A stretch of DNA of 64,000 nt from Pteria penguin (Eukaryota > Mollusca > Bivalvia > Pterioida > Pteriidae), in NCBI GenBank assembly GCA_035048485.1, contig CM068583.1:32043005-32107004 (forward strand), in the 5' to 3' direction. The notes beneath the pieces were generated by a model. It saw only the letters and a list, made by a program, of their open reading frames with translations, searched no databases and was not told where the DNA came from. A program made the position numbers and the translations under genes. This document shows positions 56,701-64,000 of this stretch, in pieces. Within the stretch, counting starts at the first letter, position 1; each line of letters starts with the position of its first letter.

Positions 56701-59700
56701 TCCAATCAGTCAACAACTTTGTGAAAAGCAACGATCCTTCAGTAAATGTAGAGGATAAGATACTTACACAGTCTACAATTTTCACGACACTCAGATTTTG
56801 CCATCGCTATATTGCAATACTGTTGAAATGATATGAATTAACAATCAAAACAATAACATACCAGATCATTGTAATGATCATTGCAGAGACCAGTCACCAT
56901 CACGTTGTCACCAGCTATGCTGAAGCTGTAAAACATATGGAACATATATATAATATGGGTTTTAACATCTACAGATATAGTAGCTCACATGTAATACAAA
57001 TAATACTATTATGAGAGCAAGTACTTACCAATCTGAGAGATGTGATGGTAACTTATCTTTGGGGACACTAACAGGCTTCTGGGTACCATAAGAAAAGGAG
57101 TTTCCCAAAACTACACACTGTTCATTTAGTTGTAGAAATAAATCTTTCTGTAAAAAAAGAGGTAAAAACAAGATGCATAATTCTACTCATTTTCAGAGGA
57201 TGAATTCAGAAGTCAGATATATATCAAAATTTCTTTCACATATCTTTCAGTCGCACCACAATAAATATTACATTTAATATCAATTGGATTTTTCTCTTTA
57301 TCTTTGAAAACGAAACTTGTTGTAGACTTTAAATACATAATGTATTTCAACATTAAATAAAATATACTAGACTTTTAAAAAATATTTCAAAATGCACACA
57401 AAATATCAATTAATTCTATTAAGGCAATCTAAAGTTACGAAGCAGAAACCGAATCTGGATGAATGGACCGACGTACAGACAAGACATTGGTTACACTATA
57501 TATTCCTCCATTTAAATAGCAGCGGAATGAAAGTCAGAGATTTCAATTTATCATTTAATAATAGTGTGCATGGATACTACAAATAGTTATTATTTTATAA
57601 ATATTTATATATTTTAAAGAGCAATGGTATAAACAAGCCCTCTGACCATATACATTCCTAATTTCGTACTTTGTTTCATCTGAGGGAAAAATAAAGAACA
57701 CAAAGAAATTCAATTCCAGACCTGGTCACATGACAAACTCAATACTAATCATATATGTGAGTTTTTCTCTGATCTTAGAACAGTGAAGTCACAATGAAGA
57801 GTTGGTGAGTTTTGACAGTACATTATATCAGTTACCTTTTCTTTCTCCAGGTGTATACCACTCTGTTCAAAGTCAAACATAAGTAGACGACCTACATGCT
57901 CATCAACATCATCAGTGGGAACTACATCTCCATTTTCCATAGCAGACTGTAGGGCTTTATAAGCCTTTAAATTAGTATTTAACCTGCATAAACAGATACA
58001 GCTCTGTTTACTTAACTGGAAATGTTTTAAATCATTTGACTTGTTCATATACAGTATTTTACAAAATCTACATTCTGATGTTCACTATACATAATTTTTA
58101 ATGCAATTATAATATGATCTACATATACATGTTTTACTCTTTACTACATATGTTTACTTCTCTAAAACCACTGTTATGAATTGGAGTCATTATGAGAGCT
58201 GGTGAGTTAAAACTCCCCAAAAATTTCATGTTGCCCCTTTTCTGATGAAATACATATTTGCTTAGCTCTTGCTTGAATTCCTTTCCACATAGCTCCAGTT
58301 GTCATCACATTCATACAAGGAATTTGATAACCTTGATTTCGGAAGATGTAGCAATGGCATCTATATGATTCGTGTACAATGTTTTCTCAATGGCCAAACT
58401 TTGAGGCCTTTCTACTCCTGTAGTTTAGTTGTAACAATGTACATGATTTTCTCATGATGTACGAGTATAGATGACATATTGCCATTCACCTGTATTCAAC
58501 GTATGCATTACACTTGCAAGACAGTTTAAACTAACTGAAATTCTTGCAACTGATGATAATAAAAGAGATCTTTACAACATGTAAATAATACAGGTTCAGG
58601 CCCTGCATGAAAGTTGAGTTGTGATGAGTAACTCGCTATGACCCGTCGTCAAAACTTAGTGTGATAGAAGCTTAACAAGGTTAGATTTATGAAACTGTGA
58701 GATGAAATCTACAGCTTGTATCAGATTCCTTGAAATGTAAACACGTGATACGTAATGCGTGTGGTAAGCACTAATTGTGACATTTCAAATCCAAATTAAA
58801 TAGACTTTACTGGTATATCTCACGATATTTTGTATGAATAATGAATATAACTTAAAGATATCTTTGTATGCATCATGTACACAAGACAGTACAAATTTAT
58901 TGACAGGAAAAAGAATAGACTCATTACAATAATCCCAGCCCTGAGAGGGGATAATTTAAGAAGTAATATTATATTGCATGTAGAGTAACCCTGTTTTCTT
59001 TTGATCTTTTCCATTACTTCACCTGACTATACTTACTGTTCAACTAATCCTGATAATTTAATAACATTTTCCTCTGCAGCTTTGCTGAATTTTGGATCAG
59101 GATGTAAAACTCTTACCATGTCAGCCTGGGAAAGATTAAATTGTAATTCAACAATCTAAGATCTAAATGAACATATTTCCTTAAACACTTTGAAAATTCT
59201 TCATCACTACTGGATATGTTTGTTTTGTGATTGTTAACTTCTTTTATTTCTATTCTTCCTTCATTATATTCATAATGTTCCCAATTACATGTATAGAAAA
59301 ATGAATTACTTTATAATACCATAAAACTAGTAGAAATTGTTTCAGTATATTTAGATGCACTATTATAAGTGTGTTTTATATTTATGCAAAATTCATGTTG
59401 TCCTTGAAACATTTACCTATTCAGCTCCTCTGGTCTTGAACAATAAATATCAAATCAAATGAAACATGTCATTGATCAAGAAAACAAAAACAATTCCATC
59501 TCAGGTTTTGTGCATGAAATTTTATGATGATGATGATAATTTTTTTAATATTTTTCTCTCTTATAAAATTGTTTATGACACACACAATACATGTAGTTTG
59601 TTATTCCTTTATTCTACATCTATTTTAAGAGATGTTTTTAATCAAACTTACCATATCAGCAACCTTGCACAAGGTATCTGAGAGGTCATCAAATATCTGG

Positions 59701-61219
59701 ACTACTTTACGCTTCCTGTTTTTATTAGTGGCTTCATCCACCAGCTTGGCAACAGAACTGTTCACTCTGTTTTCTAACACTTGGAATCCAGAGCTTGTTT
59801 GTAGCTCTGGTATCAATAAAAGACCCTGAAAAATCATATGTGTTACTGTTAATAGTAGTGTTGCTGCCATAATGAAACAAAAGTTGTCAGAATACAACAG
59901 AGCTTGTCAGTGGTAGCGGCAACCAAATTTAAAAAACAAAAGTTTTTTATAAGTAGGTCAATCTTCAACGTCAAGGTCAAAACGTAGAAAGTTTTGAAAT
60001 GCAATATAAAGTCTTGTCACAAGGAATACACACATGAAATAATTAAGTCCTATCTTTTACTTATGACCAAGATTAAAGTTTTTTAAAAGAAGCCCAAACT
60101 TCAAAGTCAAGGTCACAAGGTAAACAAGCTGTGTTTGTGAAACACTAATGCCCCCATAACAAATGTTTTCGACAAGGTTAAAGTTGACAACAAACAAACA
60201 AACAGACAGGATAAAAACAATATGCCCCCAATCTATCGATCAAGAGGCATAAAAATTGGCACAAAAAATACACATATGAAATATTAAAGCCCTGTCTTCA
60301 ATGATTCTAAAGTTCTGATCCAGGTTAAAGTTTTTATCCATGGATGGTGACAACAACGATGGTGCTGGGGATATGACAATAGCTCTCTGTACATTTGTCC
60401 TGGCAAGCTAATAAAACCAATAATGGCTCAATTATCAAACTATAGCAACAATTGAGTATATTTTTAAATCATTCATTATCAACTTTAGTACAATAAAAAT
60501 TCCATTAAAAAAGCTGAAAAATGGCAGGATTGACCATTTGAACTCACCATAACGAACTATATGACCTTCAATTATCCTGGTTGACAGTTTTATAAATAAC
60601 AATTTAGTGACTATTTTATCAATATCAATTAGAACAAGTAACCTTACAAAACTGCAAAGCTAATTTTGAAATTTTGAGAAAACTCAATTAACCATGAAAT
60701 ATAGGTAACAATGACATAGTTCATTTGAAAATGAAAATACATATCAAAGTCATCTTACATGCAAAGTATCAAATCTGTGGTCCTATTTGTTTTGTTTTTT
60801 TTTAATTCTAAGAAAAAATACTGAACCATGTATATGGAATGAATGTCACAATGACCTAGTGTTATCTGTAATCAAAAGTGTATACCAAAGTCATCTCAAT
60901 TCAAGCAGAAACTTTTAATTAAGAATGTTGACAGACAGACAGAGAAACAGATGAACAGACAGACACTGTCAATCTGTACGCCAGAATTACTCTGCAATCT
61001 GGCCAAATATGACACATGAAGGAACAAACAATAAACACTGCGCATTAATATCAATGTAATACTTACACTGCTTCCTTTGAACTTTGTGTGATCAATGTTA
61101 GCAGATTGAATTGTGTTGAAGACAGAGGCAAGTGGTGACCATTTTGAGACATTTCTTTTAATTCCTATCTGATTCAGAGAAGAAAGTCTCCTGAAACACC
61201 TGGTGCAGATCATCCTCAT
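43968..61219 (-). CDS. MIPEP: Mitochondrial intermediate peptidase (M3A zinc oligopeptidase), complete, 19 exons
   Basis: Exons: 61067-61219, 59652-59825, 59037-59125, 57836-57983, 57029-57147, 56862-56925, 55585-55741, 55025-55073, 54314-54374, 52851-52903, 52399-52552, 51450-51527, 50741-50945, 48877-48947, 47967-48065, 46620-46754, 44939-45060, 44492-44565, 43968-44059. All phases agree: 2,097 nt, 698 residues plus stop (human about 713). The enzyme removes an N-terminal octapeptide from imported matrix precursors after MPP cleavage. The start [14 protein letters not shown] is a basic presequence-like peptide. Family landmarks: [85 protein letters not shown] with HExxH at residues 482-486, [20 protein letters not shown] (downstream Glu ligand), and [13 protein letters not shown]. 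No key residue is missing. Confidence 0.95.
45535..46535. repeat. GACA/GATA-rich minisatellite, split by a MITE
   Basis: Variable 28-43 bp units: CCTACCAGACAGACAGTCAG plus ATAGATGC. The small ORFs on both strands here (46060-46765) are by-products. It lies between MIPEP exons 16 and 17. Confidence 0.8.
45631..45877. mobile_element. MITE with ~50 bp TIRs and subterminal palindromes, within a minisatellite
   Basis: The ends read GGGGCCAGTTGTTCGAAAC and, inverted, GGGGCTAGTTGTTCAAAAC. They are followed in both arms by the self-complementary tract CTTTAACCACTGGTTAAGC and its reverse complement. The element interrupts a GACAGACA/GATAGATG minisatellite in a MIPEP intron. The interior (45700-45810) is AT-rich and non-coding. 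Confidence 0.65.
47386..47703 (+). mobile_element. Degenerate tRNA-derived SINE
   Basis: The head GCCTGCTTAGCTCAATCAGT is tRNA-like, the box B area GTTGGAGTCTTGCTC is damaged, and the body shares AGACAATGATAACCATGGTCC and GCATTGCATCAGTAAGATGCC with the main family. It contains a small AACCAAGGTCCATGTCATGA duplication and ends in poly(A)/(AAAC)n. Confidence 0.55.
49564..50517. mobile_element. Tc1/mariner-pogo-like element remnant (TA target)
   Basis: The left end TTGTATATACTTGCCTATAA and the inverted right end CCGTATATACGCACCTATAA are flanked by TA on both sides. CGACTTATAGG motifs recur near the right end (50419, 50477, 50494). A plus-strand frame near 50020-50080 reads [18 protein letters not shown], resembling the acidic C-terminal tail of pogo/Tigger transposases. 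No DDE catalytic domain remains. It lies between MIPEP exons 13 and 14. Confidence 0.5.
50741..50945 (-). CDS. MIPEP: MIPEP exon 13 with the zinc-binding HEFGH motif
   Basis: The 68 codons run from DCHFLIRGG to KYQHVTG. They hold the HExxH zinc site (His482, Glu483, His486 of the assembled protein) in [17 protein letters not shown]. Known M3 family: the two histidines and a downstream Glu (next exon, within [10 protein letters not shown]) bind zinc, and Glu483 is the catalytic base. The acceptor is TTTTCATCAG and the donor GTATGC. The third motif residue is Phe, as in thimet oligopeptidases; vertebrate MIPEP has Met there (from memory). Confidence 0.95.
51718..52030. repeat. AGGTCA-rich repeat copy
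   Basis: ACAAGGTCAAGATCACATGG at 51841 and CAAGGTCACAAGGTCAAAAG at 51993 belong to the family at 53420. The small ORF across it is a by-product. It lies in a MIPEP intron. Confidence 0.55.
53420..54232. repeat. AGGTCA-rich repeat, ~145-150 bp tandem units, hairpin terminus
   Basis: Four units at 53580-54150 each carry AAGGTCACAAGGTCAAAA, GAAAGGTCTTGCCACAAGGA, ATACACATG and TTATGGCTAAGGTTAAAGTT. The array closes with GGACAGACGGACTGACAGAC, then CCTATATACCCCC and a hairpin (TATACCCCC at 54194 pairing with GGGGGTATA at 54219; inner AAAC/GTTT). Confidence 0.75.
54576..54794. mobile_element. MITE copy 2 of the same family, in a MIPEP intron
   Basis: Same length and TIRs as the copy at 40855 (GGCGCCATAAACTGAG at the left end, diverged to GGTACC at the right). 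Its inverted repeats extend three bases further, to GGGTCTGG/CCAGACCC. The body is about 85% identical by eye. It lies between MIPEP exons 8 and 9. Confidence 0.75.
59945..60410. repeat. AGGTCA-rich repeat copy
   Basis: TCTTGTCACAAGGAATACAC, AAAGTCAAGGTCACAAGGTA and AACAAACAAACAGACAGG are present; it ends with 'GACAATAGCTCTC'. It lies between MIPEP exons 1 and 2. Confidence 0.55.
61067..61219 (-). CDS. MIPEP: MIPEP first exon with mitochondrial targeting presequence
   Basis: The 51 codons open [19 protein letters not shown], rich in Arg/Ser and lacking acids over the first 40 residues, as expected of a matrix targeting peptide. The donor is GTAAGT at 61061-61066. A second in-frame Met is at codon 3. 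Upstream to about 61,700 I see AT-rich sequence without an obvious TATA box or CpG-dense promoter. Confidence 0.85.
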
Positions 61220-61728
61220 CCTTCATATAGCAATCCCCTGAATTTAGAAAAATAGCCTTTGATAGCATCATCACCACAAAGTAGAATATAGCTTGATTGT
61301 AGTGTTTATTGGGTAGGATATTTTTTTACATAAAAGCTGAGTTTGCAGGTATCATATCAATCTCCTATGTCACAGAAACATTGTGCTTATTCTTTATAAT
61401 ACACTTGTACAAGTAGTACTTCCCTTTATGATCATGCTGAGGCTTTATGATCATACTGAGGCTTTTGACAAATCATAAACACAAACCCTTGTTTTATTTA
61501 CTAAAATATCAAATGATAAATTTGAGTATTTAAAACTTGACACAACATCCTGTCCTCACTTTAATATCTTGAATACTGGACATAACTTTGAATGTGGCCA
61601 CAGCTAAATCAGTATCACAGTTTGCTGGTCAGTTTTGTTGCATTAATTACCAATTACTGATTACCAAGTACAGAAAGTAACAAGAGTAACGATTACGTTG
61701 CATTATATGCCTGTCGCATAATTTCATA
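61220..61728. other. Upstream region of MIPEP
   Basis: No exon or clear promoter element seen; a short GGCTTTATGATCATACTGAG duplication lies at 61425-61465. Confidence 0.4.
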
Positions 61729-61906
61729 GGGGCAGGCTTGGTGTAGTGGTTAAGCGCTTGGCTTGCGGCGCCGACGATCCGGGTTCGATTCCCAGGTTGC
61801 GTCACTATGTTTTAAGAGGTTGGTAACCTCCTGCTTCCATGTCGCGATATAACTGAAATATTGTTGAAAGCGACGTAAAACACCAATCAACCAACCAACC
61901 AACCAT
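61729..61906 (+). mobile_element. Second SINE family, full length, (CCAA)n tail
   Basis: The tRNA-like head GGCTTGGTGTAGTGGTTAAG has box B GGGTTCGATTCCC at about 61790. A short body, GGTAACCTCCTGCTTCCATG then GCGATATAACTGAAATATTG, leads to GAAAGCGACGTAAAACACC and a CAACC-rich tail. Its last ~35 bp resemble the end of the other SINE family. Confidence 0.8.
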
Positions 61907-62748
61907 AATTTCATGGTAGCACATCTCTACTTGAGGCAAAAGCTCTTGTAAAATTAGGTCACACACAATGAAGTATACATAAAGAATAAATAAGTCCCAA
62001 AAACTGTTTGACCTTCTTTTAGCATTAAAGTTTGCAAAAATAGCTAGGGTACTCGTGGATTCAGAGGGGACATTACCCCTCCCCCCCCCCCTAAAGTAAA
62101 TAAAAAAAAACAAAAACAAAAGAAAGAGATAAAGAGAGAGAAAGACTATCATCTGTAATTATCTATACAAAAGACTAGTACAAACCCAAAAATTGTACAT
62201 CAACTCAACTTCTCCAGGTCAACTCATTTTGGCTAAGTTTAAAACTTCAATCCCAACCCCTTCCCTTTCCTGACTTAAAAGCATATATGGCAGGTCACAA
62301 CATATTTTTTAAAATCTCAGGCTATAGATGCTTCTCTACTGTCTAATGCACTAGAAAGAAAGCAAAAAATTATGGCGGATTGTGATATACTATTGATCAG
62401 ATTTATTAAAAAATCAAATCTGTATAAGCTGATTAATAAAATCCATCACAGCTATAGTCAGTATTATAAGGTAAAGTAAAGACATCCAAAAATAAAAAAA
62501 TGCTTTGATTATCCAACAGCTAATGTACTGACTTAGGAGGGTGAAAATGTGCAATTTTCAGGCCTTAGACCCGTCAATAAAAAAATGCCTCTCTCCCTTA
62601 TACTGTAACTAGACATCACAATGTGCTGATTTTTGACAGGCATTGTCATGAAGGCCCATCAATAAGTAACACATCATCAGGGTCATACCAGACGGACTAC
62701 ACAAAAGTGTGACTAGTATCCCCAAATGCACACACCTAACTCCTAGTA

Positions 62749-62820
62749 ACAGTGCAATGGAGAGAGACAATCTTGTTTTTTTCACTCTCTCAAAAAGATT
62801 GTCTCTCTTTGTTGCACTGT
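62749..62820. mobile_element. 72 bp hairpin element, TAA-flanked
   Basis: The arms ACAGTGCAATGGAGAGAGAC (62749-62774 in full) and 62795-62820 pair over 26 bp with three central mismatches, leaving a 20 nt loop. CAGTGCAA/TTGCACTG is bordered by TAA on each side, the 3 bp target duplication expected of PIF/Harbinger MITEs. A transcribed hairpin RNA is the alternative. Confidence 0.45.
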
Positions 62821-62855
62821 AAATAACCTAATTCCTTGTGATGGATTGGAATCAG

Positions 62856-62935
62856 CCTGGATAGCTCAATGGCATAGTGAGCATGTCAGCCTTTGTAGCA
62901 GAAGGTTCTGGGTTCGATTCCCAGGTTTGGACACC
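62856..62935 (+). mobile_element. tRNA-like SINE head
   Basis: GCCTGGATAGCTCAATGGCA resembles a tRNA box A and GGGTTCGATTCCC a perfect box B about 45 bp later. The anticodon arm is not clean, so a SINE head is more likely than a functional tRNA gene. Confidence 0.5.
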
Positions 62936-64000
62936 TCTTGTTTTCCTGCCTGTTATATTTTCAATATAATTTTGCTCACTCATGGAGTTCCTTTTGAGTA
63001 AAACACAGATACAGATACATTCAGAAGTGACATACCGGTATATTAATATAATTCTCTAAGTCAGATTGGTCACATGACACAATATGTGCTATGCTAGTTG
63101 GGGGAAAAGTCTCAGGATTTATCGTTGCTTTATACGAAAAATCTGATATTTTGAACTCTTATTATTTCAAACTGCAGTCATATCAAATTAAAGGAAGGAT
63201 AAGGGGGCTAGTCATCGTAGGATTCTTCAATGAATATCAGCAGTTTAATGACTCATATAGCTCGCGTTCAAAACATTATTCAGCAAAGTTGTGTTACGGT
63301 CTGTGATAAACATCAAGTTTATCCTCCAGGCTGCGGGGCCCAGGTCATCCTCTGAGTGTTTCGGGGTTTATCTTCGTTCAGATCTTGGTGTGATGTCACA
63401 TCAACTTGGAGAATACTAATATACTCACACTCTAATTGACCGTAATATTAGTCTTGTGATATTATAAGTGAAACGGTCCTGCACTGATCGATGTATAACA
63501 TCAAATTTAATTGAAAGTGACTCCCAGTACACAATGTGTTTGATTATCCTCCAGGATAGATGTGCACATCGGTAGATTAAAGCCAATAAATGATTACTTA
63601 GAACAAAGAAACAACTTCCCATTACTTTAGTTAATGTTTATTCATGATTTACTTTGCACATATCATTAGCTCTTTGAAGGAAATACAGCATAACTGTGAA
63701 ATGGGGTCATTGGTAGGTTTGTTTACTTGCGTATACTTTTAAGCTGGAGGATAATCAAGGTACATAGAATCACTGGAATTACCGCTATTCACCAAAATCA
63801 GATTTGGGTTAAAGCCATATCAATCTCATCTAAATGACCACTGATTTAATGCTCGATAATATTTTATTTTTTATATAATCTTTTACATCAAATTTCATCT
63901 GAAAATCATAGCTGGAATGTAAATTTACCAACAGATCAATATAAAGGTGAATAAAATATAACGGAGTTATAAATCTCGGGTAGTAGTTCATACTTTGAAC
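62936..64000. other. Right-edge intergenic, no gene recognised
   Basis: The frame at 63091-63306 (MLVGGKVSGFIVALYEKSD...) has no recognisable motif. A short GC-rich patch, AGGCTGCGGGGCCCAGG, lies at 63328. The remainder holds the ATTATCCTCCAG inverted repeats. Confidence 0.35.
63540..63758. repeat. Possible MITE, ATTATCCTCCAG inverted ends
   Basis: TTGATTATCCTCCAG at 63540 and CTGGAGGATAATCAAG at about 63743 are perfectly inverted, about 200 bp apart. A third copy (AAGTTTATCCTCCAGGCTG) lies at about 63312. No coding content seen. Confidence 0.4.

Noticed and set aside
61735..61805. Functional tRNA gene
   Set aside because: Box A and box B are present, but the sequence continues into a SINE body and tail, and the cloverleaf is imperfect.

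Overview
The window is animal nuclear DNA, most likely from a bivalve mollusc. It is AT-rich, with split genes, canonical GT/AG introns and many short-unit repeats. The bivalve assignment is an inference. It rests on tRNA-derived SINEs with a GACGT-AAAC...(AATC)n tail, a dispersed repeat opening 'caagaggcccacttgggcct', and many AGGTCA/GACAGACA-rich repeats, all of which I associate with bivalve genomes. No database search was possible.

Two multi-exon genes lie in tandem on the minus strand. The left gene (33,994 down to past position 1) splices into at least 20 coding exons, all phase-compatible, giving 1,506 codons before the window ends. Its N-terminal coiled coil resembles ICE1 (little elongation complex subunit 1, a factor for RNA polymerase II transcription of small nuclear RNA genes). 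It has one very large disordered exon (7,580-10,242) and a helical C-terminal part that runs off the left edge. The right gene (61,219 to 43,968) is complete: 19 exons give a 698-residue mitochondrial intermediate peptidase (MIPEP, family M3A) with an N-terminal presequence-like region and an intact HEFGH zinc site.

Inside the 12.4 kb eighth intron of the ICE1-like gene, on the opposite strand, lies a single-exon gene for a small one-domain immunoglobulin membrane protein (23,800-24,288).

Between the two large genes (34-44 kb) is a mobile-element region: a minisatellite, a hAT-like element, a 5'-truncated LINE with an intact reverse transcriptase ORF (37.37-39.17 kb), a MITE, SINE remnants and a near-perfect palindrome. 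To the right of MIPEP (61.2-64 kb) I see SINE heads and hairpin elements but no recognisable gene.

The most notable material is in the repeats. (1) A 1.2 kb element at 28,004-29,209 has ~285 bp inverted arms and a 14 bp target duplication, and each arm carries a hammerhead-ribozyme-like fold; this suggests a Penelope-like or retrozyme-like origin rather than a DNA transposon. (2) Three separate mobile elements sit inside minisatellite arrays. (3) A dispersed repeat family carries dense AGGTCA nuclear-receptor half-sites and ends in a conserved hairpin. (4) SINE bodies occur with different tRNA-like heads.
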